Of a stretch of 64,000 nt of DNA, positions 8,604 to 17,309 are shown one piece after another. The position numbers and the translations under genes are program-made. Position 1 is the first letter of the stretch. Each line of letters starts with the position of its first letter. This DNA is from Ilumatobacter coccineus YM16-304 (lineage in GTDB: Bacteria; Actinomycetota; Acidimicrobiia; Acidimicrobiales; Ilumatobacteraceae), in the NCBI RefSeq assembly GCF_000348785.1, contig NC_020520.1, positions 992,001 through 1,056,000 on the forward strand, read 5' to 3'. Under the pieces are notes generated by a model that saw only the letters and a list, made by a program, of their open reading frames with translations, was not told the origin of the DNA and did no database searches.

Positions 8604-9608
8604 ATGGCGCGTGACCTCGCAATCGATCTCGGTACCGCCAACACGCTGGTCTACATGAAGGGCCGCGGCATCGTGTTGAACGAGCCGTCGGTCATCGCCC
8701 TCAACCGGCAGACCGGCGAAGTGCTCGCCACCGGTCGCGAGGCGTGGCAGATGATCGGTCGAACGCCCGGCTACATCGTGGCGGTCCGTCCGCTGCGCGG
8801 CGGCGCGATCACCGACTTCGAGATCACCGAACGGATGATCCGCCTGCTGCTCCAGCGTGTCGGCGTCAGCCGGTTCACGCGGCCGAAGGTCGTCATCTGT
8901 GTGCCGTCGGCGATCACCGAAGTCGAGCGGCGTGCGGTCACCGACGCGGCGCGGCGTGCCGGCGCAGCCGACGCCAACCTGATCGAGCAGCCGATGGCCG
9001 CGGCGATCGGCGCCGACCTCCCGATCGACGAGCCGGTCGGCAACATGGTCATCGACATCGGCGGCGGCACCAGCGAGACCGCGGTCATCTCGTTGGGTGG
9101 CATCGTGTCGCTCGAAGCGGTGCGCGTCGGTTCGTTCGACATCGACGCCGCGATCCAGAACCACGTGCGACGCGAGCACGGCATCGCCATCGGCGAGCGC
9201 ACGGCCGAGGAGATCAAGGTCGCGATCGGCTCCGCACATCCGACGCAAGACGAGAACCAGGCCGAGGTCCGCGGACGCGACCTCATGACCGGCTTGCCGA
9301 AGACCGTGCTGTTGACTCCCGAAGAGGTGCGCATGGCGATCGAAGACGTCATCTCGTCGATCGTCGCGTCGGTGGTGCGCTGTCTGTCGAAGGCGCCGCC
9401 CGAGTTGTCGCAGGACTTCCTCGTCCGCGGCATGTACCTCGTCGGTGGCGGTGGTCTGCTGCGCGGGCTCGCCGAGCGGATCGAGCGCGAAACGCAGGTG
9501 CCGGTGCGCATGTCGAACGTGCCGCTCGAGGCCGTCGTGCTCGGCGCCGGTCACGTCATCGAGCACTACGAGGCGTTGAAGGGCATGTTCATGGGGGCAC
9601 GCAAGTAG
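8604..9608 (+). CDS. mreB: MreB, actin-like cell-shape protein
   Basis: MreB forms membrane-associated filaments that direct lateral wall synthesis. The 334-residue protein has all actin-family phosphate motifs: IDLGTANT near the N-terminus, VIDIGGGTSETAVIS in the middle, and the adenosine loop MYLVGGGGLLRGL. The FTRPKVVICVPSAITEVERRAV segment is typical MreB. Length is normal, and the N-terminal MARDLAIDLG is standard. No mreC/mreD follows; an RNB nuclease starts immediately at 9609. Separation from mreC/D may mean an isolated paralogue. Confidence 0.92.
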   Translation: MARDLAIDLGTANTLVYMKGRGIVLNEPSVIALNRQTGEVLATGREAWQMIGRTPGYIVAVRPLRGGAITDFEITERMIRLLLQRVGVSRFTRPKVVICVPSAITEVERRAVTDAARRAGAADANLIEQPMAAAIGADLPIDEPVGNMVIDIGGGTSETAVISLGGIVSLEAVRVGSFDIDAAIQNHVRREHGIAIGERTAEEIKVAIGSAHPTQDENQAEVRGRDLMTGLPKTVLLTPEEVRMAIEDVISSIVASVVRCLSKAPPELSQDFLVRGMYLVGGGGLLRGLAERIERETQVPVRMSNVPLEAVVLGAGHVIEHYEALKGMFMGARK

Positions 9609-11051
9609 ATGGCACGAACCGGGCAGACGTTCATCCCCGACGACGACGTCGAGGACTTCCGCGAAGGGTTTGCTCGTCTGCGAGACGACTTCGACGTGCC
9701 GGGCGAGCACCCCGACGAGGTCAAGGCTGCCGCCGAGGTCGCGGCCGCTCGCCCGTTCGACGTGGTGCAGCCTGGCGAACCTGCCGGTCAGTGGCAGCAC
9801 GTCGACCGGACCGATGTCGAGTTCCTCACGCTCGATCCGGCGACCAGCACCGACCTCGACCAGGCGTTCGCCATCGAGATGGCCGGCGACGACGTGGTGT
9901 TGCACTACGCGATCGCCGACGTCGGCTGGTTCGTCCGACACGGCGACCCGATCGATCGTGAAGCCTGGCGCCGTGGTGTCACCGTGTATCTGCCCGACGG
10001 GCGTGCGGGGCTGCATCCGGAACGGATCGCCGAAGACGCCGGCAGCTTGCTCCCGGGCGGCCCGAAACCGGCCGTGGTCTTCACGGTCCGCGTCGCCGGT
10101 GACGGCTCGGTGCGCCTCGACGGCGTCGAGCGAGCCATGGTGCGCAACCGCGCCAAGCTCGCCTACTCCACGGTCACGCCCGCCGACCTGCCCGACGCGT
10201 TCCCCGAACTCTCGCGCCGCATCGAGGAGAACGAGCGCCGTCGCGGTTCCGATCGCATCCAGTGGCCGGAGCAGGAAGTGGTCCGACGGCCCGGTGGCGG
10301 TTTCGAACTCCGGTTCCGGCCGCGCAACGACGCCGAGAACCAGAACGCGGCGATGTCGCTGGCGACCAACATGGCGGTCGCCGACGCGCTGCTCGAAGCC
10401 GAGACGGGGTTGTTCCGCACGATGCCCGGCGTCGACGAGCGTCGCCTCGGCCGGCTGCGCCACACGGCGCGAGCGTTCGGCCTCGACTGGCCGAAGGCGA
10501 TGAGCCTCGGCGAGTTCGAGCGGTCGCTTCCTCGCGGCGAGCCGCGCACGTCGGCGTTCCTCCTCGCGGTCCGCCGTGCGGGCGGTGGAGCGTCGTACAC
10601 GCCGTACGCCGAGATCGAGGGCGACAAGCCGTGGCATGCCGCGGTGGCGGCCACGTACGTGCACGCAACGGCACCACTGCGGCGCCTGGCCGACCGCTAC
10701 GTGATCGAAGCGACCCTGGCGATCGCCAACGGGCGAGCGGTGCCCGACGAGGTGGAGCAGGCGTTCAGCGAGTTGCCCGAGGCGATGCGCCGTGGCGACT
10801 CACGAGCCAACCGAGTCGACCGGGCGGCGATCGATCTGGCCGAGGCCATCGTGTTGCAGGATCAGGTCGGCGAAGTCTTCGAGGCCGTGATCACCGACGA
10901 AGACGATCGTGGCGTCCGCATCCAGATCCGGGAGCCGGCCGTCGTCGCACGTACCACGGCACGACGCGTCGATCCGGGCGACGAGATCCAGGTGAAGTTG
11001 GTCGCGGCCGACCCGGTCAGTCGCTCGATCGACTTCGAACGCGTCGGCTGA
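9609..11051 (+). CDS. RNB-domain exoribonuclease (RNase II/R family, short form)
   Basis: RNB enzymes degrade RNA 3' to 5'. The 480-residue protein has the RNB core from about residue 70, with LDPATSTDLDQAF at the active site followed by HYAIADVGWFV. The late motifs AAVAATYVHATAPLRRLADRY and a short C-terminal beta-rich S1-like tail are also present. The fourth acidic residue of the E. coli D-x-D-D cluster is Gln here (DLDQ), a variant I believe is common in actinobacterial homologues. N-terminal cold-shock domains are missing, so it is shorter than RNase II or R. It follows mreB with no spacer. Confidence 0.85.
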   Translation: MARTGQTFIPDDDVEDFREGFARLRDDFDVPGEHPDEVKAAAEVAAARPFDVVQPGEPAGQWQHVDRTDVEFLTLDPATSTDLDQAFAIEMAGDDVVLHYAIADVGWFVRHGDPIDREAWRRGVTVYLPDGRAGLHPERIAEDAGSLLPGGPKPAVVFTVRVAGDGSVRLDGVERAMVRNRAKLAYSTVTPADLPDAFPELSRRIEENERRRGSDRIQWPEQEVVRRPGGGFELRFRPRNDAENQNAAMSLATNMAVADALLEAETGLFRTMPGVDERRLGRLRHTARAFGLDWPKAMSLGEFERSLPRGEPRTSAFLLAVRRAGGGASYTPYAEIEGDKPWHAAVAATYVHATAPLRRLADRYVIEATLAIANGRAVPDEVEQAFSELPEAMRRGDSRANRVDRAAIDLAEAIVLQDQVGEVFEAVITDEDDRGVRIQIREPAVVARTTARRVDPGDEIQVKLVAADPVSRSIDFERVG

Positions 11052-11061
11052 ACCGCTGCGA

Positions 11062-12456
11062 TCAGCGCTGCGCGAGACGCAGCAGCGGGCCGCTGCGGCT
11101 CACCGCGTAGATGTCGCCGTCGGGGCCTTCGAACACCGCCACGAGTGCGGGCACGTTGGCGAGTTCGACCACGACGGGTTCGCCGACCCGGGTGCTGTCG
11201 CTGATGCCCACCGAGGTGGTGTCGAGCGCCCAGACCTGACCCGAGCAGAAGTCGCCGTACACGTACCAGCCGTTGAGATCGTCGTAGGCGGCGTCACGGG
11301 CGACGACGCCACCGCTCACCGAGCAGCCGCCGTCGGCGTGTGCGTAGGTGACGACGGGTGGGACGTGCCCGTCGGTCGGCTGGTCGTCGTTGAACGGGGC
11401 GTCACCTTCGAAGGCGCTCCATCCGAAGCTCAGGCCGCGACCGGCATCGACGCCGTCGACCGCGGGCGCGAGGTGGATCTCCTCGAACTGGTTCTGTCCG
11501 ACGTCGGCGATCCAGAGCTCGTTGGTGAGCGGGTCGAACGAGAACTTCCACGGGTTGCGCAGGCCGTACGACCAGATGGTCGGGTCGGCGTCGTCGGCGC
11601 CCAGGAACGGGTTGTCGGTCGGGACGGTGAAGTCGCGGCCGTCGTCGCCGAGCGTGGGGTCGATGCGCAGCAGCTTGCCGAGTCGGCTCGACAGGTCGAG
11701 CGCGGCGCGGTTCGGGTCGCCGGCCGAGCCGCCGTCGCCGGTGCCGATGTAGAGGTACCCGTCGGGGCCGAACTCGAGGTGGCCACCGTTGTGGTTGGCG
11801 AACGGTTGCTCGATGGACAACACCTCGCGGTAGGTCGACGTGTCGAACTCGATCGTGGTCGGGTCGTGCGCCATCTCGGCGACGATCGTGGTGCCGGCGC
11901 CATTGGTGAAGTTGATGTACGCCAGGTCGAGCGTGGGGTGGAAGGCGAGGCCGAGCAGACCCTGCTCGCCGCCCTCGGTGCCGACCTCGATGCCGTCGAT
12001 GTCGGCCATGTCGAGCACGACGGTGTCGGATTCGGCGTCGGCAGCGACGATGAGTCCGCCCTGCTGGACGACGAAGAAGCGTGGGTCGAGCGACCGTGTG
12101 GCGACTCCCACCGGCTCGTCGAACGAGGTGACCTCGACCAGGTCGACGACCGGCACCTCGAGCGGGCCGGGCAGCGTCGTGGGCGGGGCACTGGGGTCGG
12201 CCTCGGACGGCGCCGCGGTCGGCAGGTCGGCATCGGCCGCAGGGACGAGCGTGGTCGTGACCGCTGGCTCGGTGGGCTGGGTGGGCTCCGGCTCGGCCGG
12301 TTCCGGCTCGTCGGCCGGTTCTTCCACAGGCGGTGCAGACACCTCGGTGAACACCTCGGTGTCGGCGACCGATGGGGTCGACGACTCGTCGCTCCCCGCA
12401 CACGAGGCGACGACGAGCGCCCCGACGAGGGACACGGCGACGCGCCGCCAGGTCAT
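11062..12456 (-). CDS. PQQ-dependent-type sugar dehydrogenase, lipoprotein (GDSL-unrelated beta-propeller)
   Basis: This is a soluble aldose sugar dehydrogenase/Hhip-like six-bladed propeller of about 464 residues. It starts with a lipoprotein signal peptide (VSLVGALVVASC, Cys about residue 19), then an acidic Pro/Thr/Glu linker to about residue 95, and then the catalytic domain. Diagnostic motifs include GLLGLAFHP, NHNGGHLEFGPDGYLYIGTGDGG, LRNPWKFSFDP and IADVGQNQFEEI. In the family, PQQ bound in this propeller oxidises sugars at the outer membrane face. The ATG at 12456 overlaps the tesB stop as ATGA, so the two are coupled. Cofactor use is inferred. Confidence 0.85.
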   Translation of the reverse strand: MTWRRVAVSLVGALVVASCAGSDESSTPSVADTEVFTEVSAPPVEEPADEPEPAEPEPTQPTEPAVTTTLVPAADADLPTAAPSEADPSAPPTTLPGPLEVPVVDLVEVTSFDEPVGVATRSLDPRFFVVQQGGLIVAADAESDTVVLDMADIDGIEVGTEGGEQGLLGLAFHPTLDLAYINFTNGAGTTIVAEMAHDPTTIEFDTSTYREVLSIEQPFANHNGGHLEFGPDGYLYIGTGDGGSAGDPNRAALDLSSRLGKLLRIDPTLGDDGRDFTVPTDNPFLGADDADPTIWSYGLRNPWKFSFDPLTNELWIADVGQNQFEEIHLAPAVDGVDAGRGLSFGWSAFEGDAPFNDDQPTDGHVPPVVTYAHADGGCSVSGGVVARDAAYDDLNGWYVYGDFCSGQVWALDTTSVGISDSTRVGEPVVVELANVPALVAVFEGPDGDIYAVSRSGPLLRLAQR

Positions 12457-13358
12457 TGGGTGAACCTCGCGAGTCCCTCCTGCACCACGCTGACCGCGAG
12501 TGCGCCGTCGGCGGTGAAGATCGCGCCGCCGGCCAAGCCGCGCGCGCCGCCGGTCGAGATGGCCTGCTGCTGGTAGAGCAGCCATTCGTCGACCTGGAAC
12601 GGCCGGTGGAACCACATCGCGTGGTCGAGGCTGGCCATCTGGAGGCCCGGGTGGTCGTACGAGAGCCCGAACGGCAGCAGGGTGGTGTCGAGCAGGGTCA
12701 TGTCGCTCGCGTACGTGAGGACGCAGGCCTGCAGCACCGGGTCGTCGGGCAGCACACCGTTGGCCCGCAGCCAGACGTGTTGACCGGTGTGGCTCTCGCC
12801 GCGGCGACCCATCGGATCGCCGTCGACGTAGCGCAGGTCGATGGGCCGGGGGCGGTGGTACCAGTCGCCGATCTGCTCCGCGTACGGCGCCATCCGCGTG
12901 TGGAAGTCGGGCAGTTGCTCCGGCGGGGTCATGCCCTCGTCCATCTCGATCTGGTGATCGGGTCCGCCGGTCTCCTCGTCGTGGAAGCTCGCCTGCAGGT
13001 TGAAGATCGCCCGCCCGTGCTGGATCGCCACCACACGCCGCGTCGAGAAGCTTCGGCCGTCACGGATCCGGTCGACCTCGTACAGGATCGGGAGCTTCGG
13101 GTCGCCCGGACGCAGGAAGTACGCGTGCAGCGAGTGCACGTGGCGGCCCGGTTCGTCGACGGTGCGGCTGGCGGCGATGAGCGCCTGCCCGGCCACTTGG
13201 CCGCCGAACACACGCACGCGGTCTTCGTCGGTCGACGCGCCGCGGAACATGTTGACCTCGATCGCTTCGAGGTCGAGCAGCGTCACCAGATCGTCGAGCG
13301 CCTGCTGGTTCTCTTGCGCGGTCGGAATGTTCGGCGGGGCGGGCGAGGTGGAACTCAT
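12453..13358 (-). CDS. tesB: acyl-CoA thioesterase II
   Basis: TesB hydrolyses acyl-CoAs to free fatty acids and CoA. The protein of about 301 residues is a double hot-dog: the first half has FGGQVAGQALIAASRTV and the VHSLHAYFLRPGDP motif. The second half has SLDHAMWFHRPFQVDEWLLY, the STGGARG turn and VVQEGL, which supply the Asp, Ser/Thr and Gln active-site positions known from E. coli TesB. I chose the ATG at 13358 over an upstream GTG at 13376. The gene is divergent from the nitroreductase and heads a two-gene operon. Confidence 0.9.
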   Translation of the reverse strand: MSSTSPAPPNIPTAQENQQALDDLVTLLDLEAIEVNMFRGASTDEDRVRVFGGQVAGQALIAASRTVDEPGRHVHSLHAYFLRPGDPKLPILYEVDRIRDGRSFSTRRVVAIQHGRAIFNLQASFHDEETGGPDHQIEMDEGMTPPEQLPDFHTRMAPYAEQIGDWYHRPRPIDLRYVDGDPMGRRGESHTGQHVWLRANGVLPDDPVLQACVLTYASDMTLLDTTLLPFGLSYDHPGLQMASLDHAMWFHRPFQVDEWLLYQQQAISTGGARGLAGGAIFTADGALAVSVVQEGLARFTQ

Positions 13359-13404
13359 TGCCCGCCATGTTGCCACGACCGCAGGGCGAATTGCGCTCTC
13401 GATC

Positions 13405-13410
13405 TAGAGT
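13405..13410 (+). promoter_or_regulatory. TAGAGT -10-like box, leaderless nitroreductase start
   Basis: TAGAGT ends 6 nt before the ATG at 13417. This matches the spacing expected when transcription starts at the initiation codon. Confidence 0.5.
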
Positions 13411-13416
13411 CTCGCC

Positions 13417-14076
13417 ATGGCCCAACTGGATCTGACCAACGACGAGCTCCTCACGACGACCCGTGCGGTGCGCAAACGGCTCGATTTCGACCGCCCGGTC
13501 GAGAAGGACGTGATCCGTGAATGCGTCGAGGTCGCCATGCAGTCGCCGTCGGGTTCGAACAGCATGACCATGCAGTTCGTCATCGTCACCGACCCCGAGC
13601 AGCGGGCCGCGATCGGCGAGGTGTACCGCCAGTGCTACGAGATGTACAAGGGCATGGACGGTGTGTACGCCGGCTCGATCAAGAAGGACGGCGAGGCCGA
13701 ACAGGCGCAGCAGGATCGCGTGGCGAGCTCGGCCGACTACCTCGGCGAGAACATGGGCAAGGCGCCGGCGCTGGTCATCGCCTGCACCGCGGCCGGTCGA
13801 GTCGACGGTCAGCCCGGCCTCGTCGCCGCATCGGGCATGGCCAACGTGCTCCCCGCCATGTGGAGCTTCATGCTCGCCGCCCGCTCACGCGGCCTCGGCA
13901 CCGCCTGGACCACCGTGCACCTCATGATGGAGCAGCAGGTCGCCGACATCCTCGGCATCCCGTTCGACGAAGTCCAGCAGACCTGCCTCAGCCCCCTCGC
14001 CTACACCATCGGCACCGACTTCAAGCGCGCCATGCGCCCCGAGCCCGACACCATCATCCACTGGGACCGTTGGTGA
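13417..14076 (+). CDS. nitroreductase family FMN-dependent oxidoreductase
   Basis: The 219-residue protein has the nitroreductase fold pattern: an N-terminal RKRLDFDRPVEKDVIRECVEVAMQSPSGSN FMN-binding region split here by residue choice, a central variable lid, and the C-terminal GLGTAWTTVHL stretch with the following IPFDEVQQTCLSPLAYTIG. Such enzymes reduce nitro compounds, quinones or flavins with NAD(P)H. The physiological substrate is unknown. A leaderless-type box precedes the ATG. Confidence 0.85.
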   Translation: MAQLDLTNDELLTTTRAVRKRLDFDRPVEKDVIRECVEVAMQSPSGSNSMTMQFVIVTDPEQRAAIGEVYRQCYEMYKGMDGVYAGSIKKDGEAEQAQQDRVASSADYLGENMGKAPALVIACTAAGRVDGQPGLVAASGMANVLPAMWSFMLAARSRGLGTAWTTVHLMMEQQVADILGIPFDEVQQTCLSPLAYTIGTDFKRAMRPEPDTIIHWDRW

Positions 14077-14278
14077 GCGCTGTGGTCGCCTCCGGCGCCC
14101 GGCCGGCTGCGCCGTCCACGGCGACTTCGTCGCCACACCCCATGTCTCCGGGCTTCGCCCGGACTCGCCTGCGGCTCGACTGTGAGGTCCGGTCTTTCCC
14201 TGCGGCGGCTGCGGCGGGCGGCTTCGCCGGGTATGCCTTGCCGATGCTGCTCACGCCGGCTCGGAGCGTGGCACGTTG
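14077..14278. other. 202-nt intergenic spacer with TTC-loop hairpins
   Basis: No gene is supported here. The spacer holds two perfect hairpins with TTC loops, GGCGAC-TTC-GTCGCC (14120-14134) and TCCGGGC-TTC-GCCCGGA (14147-14163), and a weaker one at 14219-14229. The first two could act as a terminator for the nitroreductase gene, although no T-run follows. Confidence 0.45.
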
Positions 14279-14917
14279 ATGGGCCGGTCTGGGTTGGGGG
14301 CTGCGCGTCGGTCCGTCGCTCTTTCTGCCAAGGGGTTCATGCCTGAGGACGAGGGGGATGCGTTGCATTCCGCGGCGTTGACTGCGGTGGGTGATGCTCC
14401 GATGCTCGAAGTCGGGTCGTATTGCGGGCGATCGACCGTGTGGTTGGGTGACGCTGCCGAGCAGACCGGGCGTCTGCTGTATGCGGTCGATCATCACCGT
14501 GGGTCCGAGGAGAACCAGGCCGGGTGGGAGCACCACGACACCGAGGTGGTCGATCAGCGTGTCGGCAAGTTGGACACGTTGCCGTTCTTCCGGGCCACGA
14601 TCCACGACGCCGGGCTCGAAGACACGGTCGTCGCCATGGTCGGGCGGTCACCGTTGCTCGGTGCGGCGTGGACCACGCCGCTGTCGTTCCTGTTCATCGA
14701 CGGTGGGCACGGTGACGAGCCGGCTCGGCTCGACTACGAGCTCTGGACGCCGCACGTCGCTCCGGGTGGCACGCTGGCGATTCACGACGTGTTTCCCGAT
14801 CCGGCCGATGGTGGTCGGCCGCCGTACGAGCAGATCTACCTGCCGGCGATCGAGTCGGGACGCTTCGTCGAGACCGGTGTGACCGGGAGCTTGCGCATCT
14901 TGCAGCGCGTCAGCTGA
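14279..14917 (+). CDS. class I SAM-dependent methyltransferase
   Basis: This is a Methyltransf_24-type protein of about 212 residues. Motif I is MLEVGSYCGRSTVWLG, followed by LLYAVDHHRGSEENQ and the central FLFIDGGHGDEPARLDYELW block, which resembles cephalosporin-hydroxylase/O-methyltransferase-like enzymes. The C-terminus GTLAIHDVFPDP contains the usual HD after the strand. ATG at 14279 is preferred to the TTG three bases upstream. Substrate unknown. The stop lies inside a 22-nt inverted repeat shared with the convergent DUF222 gene. Confidence 0.8.
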   Translation: MGRSGLGAARRSVALSAKGFMPEDEGDALHSAALTAVGDAPMLEVGSYCGRSTVWLGDAAEQTGRLLYAVDHHRGSEENQAGWEHHDTEVVDQRVGKLDTLPFFRATIHDAGLEDTVVAMVGRSPLLGAAWTTPLSFLFIDGGHGDEPARLDYELWTPHVAPGGTLAIHDVFPDPADGGRPPYEQIYLPAIESGRFVETGVTGSLRILQRVS

Positions 14918-14929
14918 GGTCAGCTGACG
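14908..14929. terminator. perfect inverted repeat spanning two convergent stop codons
   Basis: CGTCAGCTGA, two G residues and TCAGCTGACG form a perfect 10-bp inverted repeat. It contains the plus-strand stop (14915-14917) and the minus-strand stop (14920-14922). The transcript from either strand could fold here, so it may act as a bidirectional terminator. Confidence 0.5.
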
Positions 14930-16152
14930 GGAAGCGTCGGTTGCGTCGGCAGGGCGAGGCCGACCAGGGGCGGTCGCATGGCGTGCGGCTGCCCGTTGGG
15001 CTCGTGGAGTGTGAAGTGGCCGGCCCCGGAGGGCTCGATACTCCAATGCTGCTCGTGCAGGAAGTGGTGATGGTGCCAGCACAGCAAGACGAGATTGTCG
15101 CCGTGGGTTTCGCCGCCGTCGACCCAGTGCTCGGCGTGATGGCCGTCGCAGCCGGCGGCGGGGACTCCGCATCCGGGCCAGCGGCAGCCGTGGTCACGGA
15201 TGACGAGGCGGTCGAATTGCTGATCGGTGATGGTGCGCTGTTGGCGCCCGTAGTCGACGACGGTGCCGAGCGGGTCGGTGACCATGCGGTGGAGGCCGCA
15301 GTCGCAGGCCAGGCGGCGGATGGTGTCGGCCGGGACCACGATGCGGTCGTGGTTGGTGTCGATCGTGCCGCCGCCTGAGTTGGCGGCGAGGTCGCTGTAC
15401 TCGACGGTGGCGATGACCTTCGGCCGGTTGCGCTTGCGTCGCTTGGACGGCTCGGACTCGTCGTCGTTCACCGTGGTGAGGGCGATGCGGGCCAACTCGA
15501 CGAGTGCGTCGGCTCGCCGTTGTGCGGCGGTGCGCTGATCGAGTTCGGCGGGGCGGGAGAGCGCTCGAATGGCTTCTCGTACGAGGGCGAGGCCTTCGGG
15601 GTCGAGCGTGCCGTCGAGGCGTCCGAGCCCGTCGAGCATCGACGACAGGTGGAGTGAGCGCTTCTCGTAGAGCTCTTGGGCGGTGCGCTCTTCACGGTCG
15701 GGGTCGGCGTGCATGCGCCACGTGTCGAGGACCATGGCGAAGTCTTTGTGCGGGAGCTCGACGGCCCAGCGGAGGAGCAGTGCTTCGTCGCGTTCGAACA
15801 CGTCGGCGATGTCGGCGTGCCACGCTTCGGTGAGCAGTCGAAGCGCTGACTCGGCGAGCACGCCGTCGGCGAAGGCGGAGCGGACCGTTGGCATGTTCTG
15901 GATGCGAACGGCGAGACGGATCGTGGTCTTGCACTGCCCGATGCTCTCGTTGGAGGTGGTGGCGAGCCAGTCGGTGGCCGACCGGAATCCGCTGCTGACG
16001 TAGACGCCACGGTCGATGACCGACCACACCGCCTCGAGCTCATGCGACCGTTGGCGGCGGCGTGCTCGAACCGCATCGACCACCTCGGGCGTGGGCCCGG
16101 CCGCGTACCGCTGGGCCTCCTCCACGCACTCGATGATCGTGTTCCGATCCAT
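14920..16152 (-). CDS. DUF222 / HNH endonuclease (13E12-repeat type)
   Basis: The 410-residue protein has the two-part architecture of the actinobacterial DUF222 family. A helical N-terminal region runs to about residue 230, and an HNH nuclease segment lies near the C-terminus, with CRWPGCGVPAAGCDGHHAEHW followed by GDNLVLLCWHHHHFLH split across the zinc and catalytic sites. These genes are multicopy in many actinobacteria and their role is unclear; mobile or defence functions have been suggested. The ATG at 16152 is 7 nt from a TACACT box, so expression is probably leaderless. Confidence 0.88.
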   Translation of the reverse strand: MDRNTIIECVEEAQRYAAGPTPEVVDAVRARRRQRSHELEAVWSVIDRGVYVSSGFRSATDWLATTSNESIGQCKTTIRLAVRIQNMPTVRSAFADGVLAESALRLLTEAWHADIADVFERDEALLLRWAVELPHKDFAMVLDTWRMHADPDREERTAQELYEKRSLHLSSMLDGLGRLDGTLDPEGLALVREAIRALSRPAELDQRTAAQRRADALVELARIALTTVNDDESEPSKRRKRNRPKVIATVEYSDLAANSGGGTIDTNHDRIVVPADTIRRLACDCGLHRMVTDPLGTVVDYGRQQRTITDQQFDRLVIRDHGCRWPGCGVPAAGCDGHHAEHWVDGGETHGDNLVLLCWHHHHFLHEQHWSIEPSGAGHFTLHEPNGQPHAMRPPLVGLALPTQPTLPVS

Positions 16153-16159
16153 ACGAACA

Positions 16160-16165
16160 AGTGTA
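16160..16165 (-). promoter_or_regulatory. TACACT -10-like box for the DUF222/HNH gene
   Basis: On the minus strand, TACACT lies 7 nt before the ATG at 16152, the leaderless spacing seen several times in this window. Confidence 0.5.
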
Positions 16166-16262
16166 CGACAGGGGTGCTTCAGAGTTGGGGTGATGTCACG
16201 AGATTCGAGAGAAATTTGTCGCGGATTATGATTCGGGGAGCATCACGAACGGGGGAGTTGCC

Positions 16263-16646
16263 ATGGGAATGTCGGACAACATCGTGGAGAAGATGATCGG
16301 TCGCTATCAGGGCACGTTCATCGGCGAGACGGCGACGGTGCAGTACGCCGGGGCCGGCTTCGGGCGACATCCGATCCTGCTGGCCGGCGGCCTGCTCGGC
16401 GCGCTGTTCGGCAAGCCCCGGGTGCTCGTGGTGACCGACAAGGCCGTGCACCTCGTGAAGCAGAAGAAGGCTGAGAACCTGACGCCCGACGACGTGATCG
16501 GCACGTACCCTCGCCACGTCGAGGTGAGCAGTTCGTTCGTGTCGATCAACAAGGTGAGCGTCGGCGACGACGTGATCTACATCTCCAAGCTCGTCACCGG
16601 CCCGCTGAAAGACCTGTTCCCAGTGGCATCTACGGCGAACGAGTAG
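16263..16646 (+). CDS. conserved-looking small protein, possible PH-like fold
   Basis: This is a 127-residue soluble protein that I do not firmly recognise. The segment PRVLVVTDKAVHLVKQKK resembles the strand pattern of bacterial PH-like domains (RLLVTDRRL), and a Gly/Leu-rich stretch (LLAGGLLGALFG) precedes it. GGGGGAG-like purines before the ATG (cgggggagttgcc) supply a Shine-Dalgarno. The fold suggestion is an inference. Confidence 0.5.
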   Translation: MGMSDNIVEKMIGRYQGTFIGETATVQYAGAGFGRHPILLAGGLLGALFGKPRVLVVTDKAVHLVKQKKAENLTPDDVIGTYPRHVEVSSSFVSINKVSVGDDVIYISKLVTGPLKDLFPVASTANE

Positions 16647-16673
16647 GCGTGACCCGTCTACGCGGCCGATCAG

Positions 16674-16745
16674 CTACTCGTTCGGTGTGCAGCGGGTGAC
16701 TGTGGCGGCGGCCCGAACGACGTGTGCGAGCTGCTCGCCATTCAT
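16674..16745 (-). pseudogene. 23-codon remnant of an HTH-partner gene (DUF6036 nucleotidyltransferase-like N-terminus)
   Basis: An ATG overlaps the stop of the HTH gene as ATGA and opens a frame of only 23 codons. It begins MNGEQLAHVVRAAATVT and then ends with TPNE and a stop. From memory, this N-terminus matches the start of DUF6036-type nucleotidyltransferases, which often sit directly after such HTH genes. The catalytic part is missing, so most of the partner appears deleted. The family assignment rests on about 17 residues. Confidence 0.5.
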
Positions 16746-17281
16746 CGGCGGCCCCGCGGATTGCCGACGTCGTGCGATCGCCAGGCCTCCAGAGCCGTCA
16801 GGCGCTGGTCGTCGGTGAGTGCGCCCGCGAACGGAGAGTTCTGCCGGAGCTCTCGCCCGCGCAGTGAACGGTCGGTGAGCGCTGCCAGGATTTGATCGAC
16901 GGAGCCGTTCAAGATGCGCTCCCACTCGTCGAGCCACTTCTTGGCCTGGCCTCGAGAATTGGGACGCATCTTGTGGAGGTTGCCGAGCGCGTCTCCGATC
17001 GTGCGGTCGGGGTTGGCGGCGATCGTGCCCGCGACGACGTAGGCGAGCCACAGGCTGCGACGCTCGTCCCGACTCAGTCGATCGGTCCTGGTCTTGAGGG
17101 CTTCGACGTTCTCGCGGGAGATCCGGCGGTGCGTGCCGATGGTGGTGAAGGGTAGATCGCCTCGGTCGCACAGGTTGACGACGTGCTGGCGCGTGCAGTT
17201 GAGAAGTTTCGCCGCCTCGCCTGTGGTGAGTAGTTCATCGCCCCGAGGCTGGAGGTCGGGGTCGCTCGTGACGCCACGCAT
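16742..17281 (-). CDS. HTH (excisionase/MerR-like) protein, antitoxin-type
   Basis: The 179-residue protein has an HTH_17 DNA-binding domain at about residues 17-65, with LLTTGEAAKLLNCTRQHVVNL, then LPFTTIGTHRRISRENV. The C-terminal half is helical and charged. Such proteins often precede a toxin or nucleotidyltransferase gene and repress the pair. Here the overlapping partner is truncated (16674-16745). An AT-rich promoter with an 8-bp inverted repeat lies just upstream. The antitoxin role is inferred. Confidence 0.75.
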   Translation of the reverse strand: MRGVTSDPDLQPRGDELLTTGEAAKLLNCTRQHVVNLCDRGDLPFTTIGTHRRISRENVEALKTRTDRLSRDERRSLWLAYVVAGTIAANPDRTIGDALGNLHKMRPNSRGQAKKWLDEWERILNGSVDQILAALTDRSLRGRELRQNSPFAGALTDDQRLTALEAWRSHDVGNPRGRR

Positions 17282-17309
17282 GCCGTCAGACTATGACGGT
17301 AAACACTAA

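Noticed and set aside
8508-10664. A 718-codon minus-strand frame across mreB and the RNB gene
   Set aside because: It covers two well-supported plus-strand genes and has no domain-like sequence.
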